Shown: positions 6,650-12,958 of the stretch, one piece after another
Position numbering within the stretch: position 1 is the stretch's first letter
Layout of the letters: every line of letters starts with the position of its first letter
NCBI GenBank assembly: GCA_050735975.1
Contig: JBOHVS010000001.1
Coordinates: 1 to 15,835 of the forward strand
Length of the DNA stretch: 15,835 nt
From: DATMBL01 sp050735975
GTDB lineage: Bacteria > Desulfobacterota > Binatia > UBA9968
Reading direction: 5' to 3'
The notes under the pieces: model-generated
The model's database searches: none
What the model was told of the DNA's origin: nothing
The model's input: the letters and a program-made list of their open reading frames with translations, nothing else
Position numbers and translations under genes: made by a program

Positions 6650-7410
6650 CCGATGATTTCATCACCGAGCTTTGGGGTCACGCGCAAGAGGTGCCAATGG
6701 AACAGCATCCATGGTTCCAAGGCATTTTGCAGCATCGTTGGAGCCGGAAGCAAATCATCCTTGGCGAAGTCCAACATTATCTTCGTGTCCGCACCAATCC
6801 GATCTTCTTCGGCTATATGGCGGTCAACGCCGTTTCCGCCAAGGAATACGAGCTGATAAACGTTGTGCTGGAAAACTTCATGGAAGAGTTGGGCGGCCGG
6901 CGCACACACGTTGACATCATGCTCCAGTTTCTCGAAGAGGGCGGTATCTCCCGGGAAGAGGCGGACCTGGCCGAGCCGGCTCCAGGAACATTGGCCGCTA
7001 TTGAAATGATCATCGGCTGCTGCCAGCGCCGTTCGGCGCTTGAAGGCGTTGCGATGCTTAGCTTCGTCGAGAGCCAACTTGGCGGGCCGGGAAAAATCTC
7101 CGAAAAAGTCTATCGGGAATTGACCGCCCACTACGGGTTCTCACCCCGGGCGGCCGAGACCTACAAACTCCACGCCGTACAAGACGAGGGACATGGCCAG
7201 CGGCAGATCGACGCGATACGCCTGCTCGCCAACGACGCTGCAACGGTGGATAAAGTCCGGGCCGCCGTCAAGTTGGGTCTCACCGCCTTTACATTGGAAT
7301 GGGATGGACACGTCCAGGCGATGACCGGGAAGCGGGAATTCTGGGGCGGCATCTCGGACCTGCACCTCCGTCAACCTACGGTTCGCCTGCCGGAATTCCG
7401 AAAGCCATAG
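6643..7410 (+). CDS. PqqC/CADD-like haem-oxygenase-fold diiron (HDO) protein, 255 aa
   Basis: All-helical TenA/PqqC/CADD-type protein. It carries the six-ligand pattern of haem-oxygenase-like diiron enzymes: E-x6-H (Glu82, His89), a helix-4 Glu (Glu143 in FVESQLGG) and H-x3-D-x2-H (His177, Asp181, His184). Spacing from His89 to Glu143 is 54 residues, the same as I recall for chlamydial CADD. PqqC itself is cofactor-free and no other PQQ gene is present, so PQQ synthesis is unlikely. Known HDO proteins oxidise amines, amino acids, fatty acids or their own residues with O2. The start at ATG 6643 overlaps the upstream stop in ATGGTAA and has no clear ribosome binding site, so reinitiation is expected. 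A TTG extension to 6556 lies inside the preceding coding region and is not used. A terminator-like hairpin follows immediately. Confidence 0.85.
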   Translation: MVTDDFITELWGHAQEVPMEQHPWFQGILQHRWSRKQIILGEVQHYLRVRTNPIFFGYMAVNAVSAKEYELINVVLENFMEELGGRRTHVDIMLQFLEEGGISREEADLAEPAPGTLAAIEMIIGCCQRRSALEGVAMLSFVESQLGGPGKISEKVYRELTAHYGFSPRAAETYKLHAVQDEGHGQRQIDAIRLLANDAATVDKVRAAVKLGLTAFTLEWDGHVQAMTGKREFWGGISDLHLRQPTVRLPEFRKP

Positions 7411-7414
7411 CCTT

Positions 7415-7479
7415 TCTGCAAGCCAAAGACTCGCGGCTCGCCTCTGAGTCCTTTTGAGCAGCCTGCTTGCAGAGTTTTT
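7415..7479 (+). terminator. Nested hairpin terminator after the amidohydrolase-HDO operon
   Basis: The outer stem is TCTGCAAGC (7415-7423) with GCTTGCAGA (7465-7473), nine perfect pairs, followed by G and then five T at 7475-7479. An inner stem, GACTC (7428-7432) with GAGTC (7446-7450), lies within the loop. It begins five bases after the HDO stop. The long loop is atypical, so this is a candidate rather than a certain terminator. Confidence 0.5.
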
Positions 7480-7493
7480 CGGCAACCTGCTAG
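7446..7493. repeat. Two tandem copies of the dispersed GAGTTTTTC-GCAACCTGCTAG motif
   Basis: Copy one begins GAGTCCTTTTGAGCAGCCTG (7446-7469) and copy two begins GAGTTTTTCGGCAACCTG (7472-7493); they align base for base apart from a two-base gap and a few changes. Related copies, one inverted, flank the element at 2340-2464. All are intergenic and close to gene ends, and the T run of copy two forms the tail of the terminator. Confidence 0.6.
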
Positions 7494-7564
7494 GGCTAGA
7501 TCTCTATGAACCGTCGCGAACTTGGGAAACCTGACGCCTTTCGCAACTCGCCAAGGTCGCGCGA

Positions 7565-8491
7565 ATGACAAACCTAGGACCGGAAATCCCGCTGTGGGGT
7601 TGGATTTCATTCGGCCTTTTGGTCGTGGCGCTCCTCGCGATCGATCACATCGCGCATCACGGCGAACGGGCCGGTTCGCGCAAGGTAGCGATTGTATGGA
7701 GCATTATTTGGATCGCCGCCGGCTTGCTGTTTAATATAGTCGTCTGGTTATTTTTCGGCACACAGGCGGCCACTGAATACCTCGCCACGTACCTGATCGA
7801 GAAGGCGTTGAGCACGGACAACATGTTCCTCTTCTTGGTCGTGTTTGAGAGCCTGAACATCCCCAGAGAACAGCAGCACAAAACGCTCTTCTGGGGCATT
7901 CTCGGCGCCGTGTGTTTTCGCGGCCTTTTTATTTTTCTCGGCGCCGAAGCGCTCAGACGTTGGGAATGGATCACTTATATTTTTGGTGCTATCGTGCTGT
8001 TCGCTGCGTACCGTGCGTTTCGTCACGATCCGGCTAAGAGTGAGAAGAGTAAGCTGGTCGAGTGGCTTTCGAACCGAACGCCGATCACGGAAAGTACTCA
8101 CGGGGGCCGGTTTATCGCCCGAGAAGAAGGACAGCTTGCAGCTACGCCTCTCGTTCTGGCGCTCATCGCAATTGAACTTACCGATATCATGATGGCGATT
8201 GACTCCGTCGCTGTTGCCTTTTCAATAAGCCGGAATCCATTTGTTATTTACACGTCGAATGTCTTTGCCATCCTTGGGCTCCGGGCATTGTATCTACTTC
8301 TAGCTCACACCATTGCCAAAGTTCGGTATCTCCACTACGGACTGGCTGTAGTCCTCGCTTTTGCCGGCATCAAGCTCATAGCTGATCCCATAATCAGCAT
8401 ATCTCCACTCGTCTCGATTATTTTTACAGCTTCAGTAATCGGAATAAGCATCTGGTTAAGCCTCAAAAAGCGCGCGCCGCGGGAAAAGTAG
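7565..8491 (+). CDS. TerC/Alx family integral membrane protein, 308 aa
   Basis: A polytopic inner-membrane protein of the TerC/Alx family, members of which export manganese or relate to tellurium resistance. About eight or nine hydrophobic segments are visible (near 12-30, 42-63, 74-96, 108-127, 134-152, 192-218, 227-249, 258-275, 281-300). Family motifs are present: IEKALSTDNMFLFLVVFE (Glu79, Asp85), FRGLFIFLG (118-126), and ELTDIMMAIDSVAVAFS with acidic Glu204, Asp207 and Asp213 in the membrane. Length is close to that of Alx-type members. A weak AAGG lies upstream of ATG 7565. It does not overlap its neighbours and differs from the enzymes around it; a link through Mn supply to the metal-dependent decarboxylases is only a guess. 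No Alx pH-responsive leader is recognisable; the upstream gap is occupied by the repeat described above. Confidence 0.93.
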   Translation: MTNLGPEIPLWGWISFGLLVVALLAIDHIAHHGERAGSRKVAIVWSIIWIAAGLLFNIVVWLFFGTQAATEYLATYLIEKALSTDNMFLFLVVFESLNIPREQQHKTLFWGILGAVCFRGLFIFLGAEALRRWEWITYIFGAIVLFAAYRAFRHDPAKSEKSKLVEWLSNRTPITESTHGGRFIAREEGQLAATPLVLALIAIELTDIMMAIDSVAVAFSISRNPFVIYTSNVFAILGLRALYLLLAHTIAKVRYLHYGLAVVLAFAGIKLIADPIISISPLVSIIFTASVIGISIWLSLKKRAPREK

Positions 8492-8686
8492 TCGCGCTTC
8501 CACCGCCATTGACAGCCTGTAGCCACTCTGTTATCCGATCAAGCAGATTCGGTCGCGGACCATCTGCCTGGACATACCTGTGGATCTAATCGTTCTCGCC
8601 GATCAGAAAACGTCTCGCTACGAGGCAAAGACTTCGACCCTTGGACGCTCGTTTGCGGCATTCATGTCCCGAGGAGGCAAGAAAAT

Positions 8687-9778
8687 ATGGCCATCGACGG
8701 AATGAAGGTTGTCGACCTCGACAGTCACTTGGTCGGTGATCTGGAAAACTGGGAAACCACGATCGAAGCAAAGTATAAATCCTACTTGCCTGTGAGACTT
8801 CCGACCAAAGAGAATGAGCGGCGCAAAACGCTGATCGGCAATCGAATCATGGTCGGTTCGGAACTCGGCCGCCACAAAGCCGACAAACAAGAATGGGTCC
8901 AGCCGCACGATCTCACGGCGCAGGGGCGGGTTCGGAATATGGATCTGGACGGTATCGACGTGGCCGTCCTTTCCCCTAATTCTCCGGCCCTGGATGTCCT
9001 CTGGTTCGTCGATGATCCGGAGCTTGCTGCCGCCTACGCTCGCGCCCAAAACAACTACATGAACTATTACGCCTCGCAGCAGCCGGGGCGCCTTATGTGG
9101 GCGGGCGTCGTTCCGCTGCAAGATCCCAAAGAAGCGATCAAGGAGCTCCGCCGTTCGAGGGAAATGGGCGGCAAGGCGCTCAACGTCAAAGCCACGCCGA
9201 TTCCCGGCAAGGAATGGTGGGATCCCTATTTTGATCCGATCTTTAAAGAGCTCCAGGAACTGAAGATGCCGATCATCTTTCATGACACTAAGACCGGCTC
9301 CATGGGGCAGGAACGTTTCGCGAATAACTTCTTCTTTTCCCACATGGTCGGACGAACCATCGAGACCATGGTTTGTTTGATGATCTACTTATGTGGCGGC
9401 ATCCTGGAGAAATTCCCGGATCTGAAAATCATCTGCCTGGAGACCGGCGCTTCGCAGATGCCGTGGTGGCTGTCGCGCATGGACGAACATTACGAAAAGC
9501 TGCCCCACCTGGTCCCATGGCTGAAAAAGGCGCCGACCGAGTACTTTAACAAAAGCGTTTACGTTGGCTGTGAACCGTTCGAAGACGGCTTGTTCGAATG
9601 GGCCGTCGAGTATCTCGGCGGCGATCGCCTCGTTTTGGCCACCGATTCACCGCATTGGGATTCATCGCAACCGGGGCGGGTTACGGGACCGATCTCGGCG
9701 AGCACGAAAATCTCCAAAGAGAACAAGCGCAAGGTGCTGGGCGAAAATGCCATCAACCTGCTCGCGCTGGGCCTCTGA
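8687..9778 (+). CDS. Amidohydrolase family 2, 363 aa, divergent paralogue
   Basis: A TIM-barrel metal-dependent hydrolase or decarboxylase. Ligand candidates are Asp12 and His14 in VVDLDSHLV, His199 in IIFHDTKT, Glu252 in CLETGASQMPWW, and Asp320 with His323 in ATDSPHWDS. The middle has the family segment GVVPLQDPKEAIKELRR (140-156). It lacks the HTLEHP block of the two earlier amidohydrolases; the region reads SHMVGRTIET (218-227). The charged insert at about 40-75 is also distinct, so it is a separate subfamily and not a recent duplicate. Start ATG 8687 follows GAGGAGG (8671-8677) by nine bases. The next amidohydrolase starts 81 bases after its stop in the same direction, which suggests co-transcription. 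The substrate is unknown; amidohydrolase-2 relatives act on aromatic and muconate-type carboxylates. Confidence 0.92.
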   Translation: MAIDGMKVVDLDSHLVGDLENWETTIEAKYKSYLPVRLPTKENERRKTLIGNRIMVGSELGRHKADKQEWVQPHDLTAQGRVRNMDLDGIDVAVLSPNSPALDVLWFVDDPELAAAYARAQNNYMNYYASQQPGRLMWAGVVPLQDPKEAIKELRRSREMGGKALNVKATPIPGKEWWDPYFDPIFKELQELKMPIIFHDTKTGSMGQERFANNFFFSHMVGRTIETMVCLMIYLCGGILEKFPDLKIICLETGASQMPWWLSRMDEHYEKLPHLVPWLKKAPTEYFNKSVYVGCEPFEDGLFEWAVEYLGGDRLVLATDSPHWDSSQPGRVTGPISASTKISKENKRKVLGENAINLLALGL

Positions 9779-9859
9779 CGAAATGGATGTTAAGCACGGT
9801 GTGAATTGACAACCACGGGAATACGAACGCGGCCAGAAGCGCGCCTAAGGAGGATCGGA

Positions 9860-10978
9860 ATGTACATTGACGGAGACAGCCATTATTGGCCGCTCAATTT
9901 TATCGACAAAGTATCTCACCCCGGACGCGGTTACGTCGAGGTGAAGAAGGATACGAGCGATTTTTACGTTCGCTTTGGCGAGCGAGTCCCGGGCGACATA
10001 GCGACCTACTATCGGGACGGCAATAAAATCCATTCCTTCAAAGAAGGGCGGTGGAGCATCTCGCTCCGCGCCGAATTCATGAAAAAAGACGGCTTCGATG
10101 TGCAGGTGCTGATTCCCGACAACCGGCCCCTCATTTATGAAGTCGATCGAGAATTGGGAAACCAACTCGCTCGCGCGTACAACGACACGGCGGCGGAAGA
10201 TATCAAAGGTGACGACCGTTTCATCGGGGTCGCGTGGATCTATCTGCCGGACATTCAGGAGTCGGTTCGCGAACTGCGCCGGGCGGTCAAAGATCTGGGC
10301 ATGAAAGCGGTCAAGCTCAACGGCGGTTATGGCGACGGCGACCTCGATAGCGAAGCGTTATGGCCGCTCTATGAAGAAATTTCGAAGCTGGACATTCCCA
10401 TCCTGCTTCATCCGGCGGCGCGGGTTTTCGAAATCCAGCACAGTCATCCTTGGCTCGTGGGGAGCGAACGCTATCAGGGTTTTCCGCACTTCCCGACGGC
10501 GCTGGGATTTCCGTTGACATATATGGTCAGCATCGCCAGGCTGATTTTCAGCGGCGTGCTCGATCGCTTCCCGACTCTCAAATTTGCCTTCTTCGAAGGC
10601 GGCACTGGTTGGGTTCCATGGTTGATGCAAACGCTCGATCAACATACGCCGGGGGAGGCGAGCATCTCGGTTGCGGTGCAGCAGTTCTTTGATGGCAAAT
10701 CCAGGATCAAGAAGACGCCGAGTCAATATTTCGATCAATTCTATATCGCGGCCGTCTCTTGGGAGAAGTATCTTCCCGAAACGATCAAAGGCTGGCCGAA
10801 TCACAACATCATCATCGGCAGCGACTTCGACCATGGCGACGCCGTAGCGACATGGCCGAAAACAGTCGAAGTGATCAAGACGATGCCGGGGCTCTCGGAG
10901 CACGATAAAGAAAAGGTGCTCGGCGGAAATGCCATGCGTCTTTTCAATATCGGCGGCAGTGGCGCTGTAAGGCACTGA
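9860..10978 (+). CDS. Amidohydrolase family 2, 372 aa, divergent paralogue
   Basis: Fourth amidohydrolase-2 in the window. Metal-ligand candidates are Asp6 and His8 (IDGDSHYW), His184 (ILLHPAAR), Glu246 (FFEGGTGWVPW) and Asp322 with His325 (GSDFDHGD). The middle carries ESVRELRRAVKDLGMKAVKL (134-153), a typical barrel strand and helix. The N-terminal region, with several aromatic residues, replaces the usual short linker after the metal pair. ATG 9860 is chosen because AAGGAGG (9847-9853) precedes it by six bases and the product then begins MYIDGDSH, as expected for the family; a TTG at 9806 would add 18 unconserved residues. It lies downstream of another amidohydrolase by 81 bases and upstream of the UbiD gene by 172 bases. 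The exact reaction is unknown. Confidence 0.92.
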   Translation: MYIDGDSHYWPLNFIDKVSHPGRGYVEVKKDTSDFYVRFGERVPGDIATYYRDGNKIHSFKEGRWSISLRAEFMKKDGFDVQVLIPDNRPLIYEVDRELGNQLARAYNDTAAEDIKGDDRFIGVAWIYLPDIQESVRELRRAVKDLGMKAVKLNGGYGDGDLDSEALWPLYEEISKLDIPILLHPAARVFEIQHSHPWLVGSERYQGFPHFPTALGFPLTYMVSIARLIFSGVLDRFPTLKFAFFEGGTGWVPWLMQTLDQHTPGEASISVAVQQFFDGKSRIKKTPSQYFDQFYIAAVSWEKYLPETIKGWPNHNIIIGSDFDHGDAVATWPKTVEVIKTMPGLSEHDKEKVLGGNAMRLFNIGGSGAVRH

Positions 10979-11082
10979 ACAACTGCTGCGAAGCAAACTC
11001 TTCATCCGACGGGCGTCGGCGATAGATTTTAGACCTTGCCCGCGCGGAGGTGTGGCGAAGGTCTGCGCACGCTGCACTTCCA

Positions 11083-11109
11083 TTGACAAACCGCATCGCA
11101 TTGGATAAT
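11083..11109 (+). promoter_or_regulatory. Possible promoter for the UbiD gene
   Basis: TTGACA (11083-11088) is a perfect -35 box. The best -10, GATAAT (11104-11109), is only 15 bases away, which is short; TAATTC at 11106 gives 17 bases but a poor match. It lies 42 bases before ATG 11151 in an otherwise empty 172-base gap, so the UbiD gene may have its own promoter. Confidence 0.35.
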
Positions 11110-11150
11110 TCTTTCTGCATAAAATTTTGCATAACCTTTAGGAGGACTCC

Positions 11151-12596
11151 ATGCCCAAGAGTCTCAGGACCTTTCTTGAAGATTGCCAAAGGGAGATTCC
11201 CAATGAAGTGATTCACATCACAAAAGAGGTGAATCCGGCGAACTACGATGTCACCGCGATTATCAAGCATTTAGGAGAGCACAAGAAGTTTCCCATCATC
11301 ATTTTCGATAAGCCCTTGAACTTGAATGGCCGCGTGGGTCCCATCAAGCTGACGATGAACTGTGAGATCTCGCAGCGGAAAACCCAGATTGCTCTGGGAA
11401 TGCCGAAAGAGGCAAGCCGTCCGCAGATGGCGGAGAAGTGTCTTGAGATGGAAGAGCATCGAATTCCTCCAAGCATCGTTAATAAAAAGGACGCTCCGGT
11501 CAAGGAAAACGTCAGGGTGGGCAAAGACGTGGATCTCTACGAGATCCCGATCATGAGACACCACGAAATGGACGGCGGCCCATATATCGTTTTATCGACC
11601 GTCACCAAGGACAGAAAGACCGGAATTTATAACTGCTCGTATCACCGGATGGAGGTGAAGTCGAAAAACACGACGGCGCTCTACGCGTCGCCGCGCCATT
11701 TGTGGAGGATCTATCGGGACTACGAGCAGCAAAATTTAGAGATGCCCGTCGCGACGGTGCTCGGACATCATCCGGCGTTCCACATGGGCGCCTGCTATAG
11801 CGGGCCCTTCGAAGTCAGCGAGTATGACGTTATCGGCGGCTATTTGGGCGAGCCTCTCCGCTTGACCCCATCGGAGACCTTTGGCGAGGATCTGCTGATT
11901 CCCGCCGATGCCGAGATCGTCATTGAGGGCGTGCTCATCCCGAACAAGCGAGTGGTCGAAGGGCCGTTCGGTGAAGCGCCGGGCTACCTCGGGCCGCAGC
12001 GCTATACGACTTGCGCCGAGTATCAGGTTAGGGCGATCAATTATCGGAACGGCGCCATGTATCAGTCGGTCATTACGCCCGAAGGCGACAAGCCGTGGAT
12101 GGATCTGCCGCGCGAAGGCGCTTACCTGCGGCGCTGCCGCGAGGCGGTTCCCGGGGTCACGGCGGTATGCAAGCAAGGGCGTCACGCTCACTACAATGTT
12201 TTCATTTCGATGAAGAAGATGTCCGAGGGCGACCCCGGACGCGCCGCGGCCGCCGCTCTTACGTTTGATCACACGAAGAACGTCTTTGTTTTCGACGACG
12301 ACATCGACGTCTTCAATCCGACGGATATTCTCTGGGCCATCGCTACTCGCGTGCAGCCGCACAGACAGATCTCGATCCTGCAGCCGCTATTTCGCGGCAA
12401 TTTCCTCGATCCTTCTCTGGTCGACGAGATCAAGACATCGGGGATGATTGTCGATGCAACGAAACCGTTGGATCGACCGTTCTCTCCCGTATCGAAGTGT
12501 CCGGATGACGCTATGGCGCGCATCAAGCTGGAAGAGTACGTTCCCGGCGAGGTGTTGCAGCACATACCGACCGACCGGACCACTTACTGGGCGTAA
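11151..12596 (+). CDS. UbiD-family prenylated-FMN-dependent decarboxylase, 481 aa
   Basis: A (de)carboxylase of aromatic or alpha,beta-unsaturated acids using prenylated FMN with Mn and K. Catalytic signature: EGPFGEAPGY gives Glu270 and Glu275 with the same x4 spacing as Glu277 and Glu282 of fungal Fdc1. Arg166 in SYHRMEV lines up with Fdc1 Arg173, and His183 in SPRHL with its His191. Other family blocks are MRHHEMDGGPYI (135-146), VATVLGHHPA (200-209) and VFDDDIDVFNPTDILWAIATR (380-400, read in two halves). Length of 481 is normal. Start ATG 11151 follows AGGAGG (11140-11145) by five bases. No UbiX-like prenyltransferase is in the window, so the cofactor must be supplied from elsewhere. A tiny zinc-ribbon gene follows 158 bases downstream, reminiscent of the BsdC-BsdD arrangement. 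The substrate is not predictable from these residues. Confidence 0.95.
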   Translation: MPKSLRTFLEDCQREIPNEVIHITKEVNPANYDVTAIIKHLGEHKKFPIIIFDKPLNLNGRVGPIKLTMNCEISQRKTQIALGMPKEASRPQMAEKCLEMEEHRIPPSIVNKKDAPVKENVRVGKDVDLYEIPIMRHHEMDGGPYIVLSTVTKDRKTGIYNCSYHRMEVKSKNTTALYASPRHLWRIYRDYEQQNLEMPVATVLGHHPAFHMGACYSGPFEVSEYDVIGGYLGEPLRLTPSETFGEDLLIPADAEIVIEGVLIPNKRVVEGPFGEAPGYLGPQRYTTCAEYQVRAINYRNGAMYQSVITPEGDKPWMDLPREGAYLRRCREAVPGVTAVCKQGRHAHYNVFISMKKMSEGDPGRAAAAALTFDHTKNVFVFDDDIDVFNPTDILWAIATRVQPHRQISILQPLFRGNFLDPSLVDEIKTSGMIVDATKPLDRPFSPVSKCPDDAMARIKLEEYVPGEVLQHIPTDRTTYWA

Positions 12597-12712
12597 ACCT
12601 ATGCGGCTATCGCCACTATGACAAGCGGGCGCGTGATCCCTGAAAGCACCGGGATTAGGGCGAGCGCCGCAAAGTCACGCTGGAGGATTCGATTGAATCT
12701 GCTTTAGAATCA

Positions 12713-12740
12713 AAAATCTAAAATCCAAAATCGAAAATAA
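12713..12740. repeat. Heptamer tandem repeat, four units
   Basis: AAAATCT, AAAATCC, AAAATCG and AAAATAA lie head to tail in exact 7-base register, just upstream of the small zinc-ribbon gene. It is an AT-rich block in a GC-rich setting and contains a -10-like TAAAAT at 12719-12724, but no -35 box lies at a normal distance. Confidence 0.6.
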
Positions 12741-12754
12741 TTGTGAGGTAAGCA

Positions 12755-12901
12755 ATGGGCCAGGCTGTAGAAATAACTTGTCCGAAATGCACAAAAATCT
12801 TTGTCGCCAATCCCCATATGCTGGGCTCCGACATGGATTTTCATTGCCCGTTCTGCGATCTTTACTTCCCGGAAAAAGATAGTCCAAAGATTCGCAAGTA
12901 A
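12755..12901 (+). CDS. Small two-CxxC zinc-ribbon protein, 48 aa
   Basis: A short gene encoding a 48-residue protein. CPKC (9-12) and CPFC (31-34) are separated by 18 residues, the arrangement of a zinc ribbon, and the C-terminus is charged (EKDSPKIRK). ATG 12755 has GAGG at 12745-12748, six bases upstream, and an intrinsic terminator begins 12 bases after its stop; both argue that it is a real gene. It could be an accessory subunit of the preceding UbiD, since BsdD/VdcD of the hydroxyarylic-acid decarboxylase operons is likewise a tiny protein with two CxxC pairs next to a UbiD homologue. That comparison rests on size, motif and position, not on alignable sequence. Otherwise it is a generic zinc-ribbon protein. 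Confidence 0.7.
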   Translation: MGQAVEITCPKCTKIFVANPHMLGSDMDFHCPFCDLYFPEKDSPKIRK

Positions 12902-12913
12902 ACCATTATCGAC

Positions 12914-12943
12914 GGCTCGCCAGCTGATGGCGGCGCCTTTTTT
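12914..12943 (+). terminator. Intrinsic terminator between the zinc-ribbon gene and the molybdopterin subunit gene
   Basis: The stem is GGCTCGCCA (12914-12922) with TGGCGGCGCC (12928-12937): eight Watson-Crick pairs, one T-G wobble and a single bulged base, around a GCTGA loop. Six T follow directly (12938-12943). It starts 12 bases after the zinc-ribbon stop and ends only 15 bases before the next ATG. Confidence 0.7.
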
Positions 12944-12958
12944 CAGTTACTTTCTAAA

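Noticed and set aside
7494..7564. pH-responsive Alx-type riboswitch upstream of the TerC gene
   Set aside because: The gap is short and largely occupied by the dispersed repeat; no leader structure could be recognised.
8509..8537. TTGACA-17-TATCCG as promoter of the third amidohydrolase
   Set aside because: The -35 is perfect, but the -10 matches only TAT of the consensus and the leader would be about 140 bases; not strong enough to annotate.
9806..9859. TTG start for the fourth amidohydrolase, and TTGACA at 9806 as a -35 box
   Set aside because: AAGGAGG precedes ATG 9860 and the family begins at IDGDSH. No -10 box lies 16-18 bases after the TTGACA.
11006..11019. CCGAC-GGGC-GTCGG hairpin after the fourth amidohydrolase as a terminator
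   Set aside because: Only five pairs, with no T run directly after it.
10358..11101. Long minus-strand open frame of 247 codons
   Set aside because: Antisense to a clear amidohydrolase-2; low-complexity Arg/His-rich translation with no motif. The same reasoning applies to antisense frames at 524-1030, 8618-9343 and 11736-12362.
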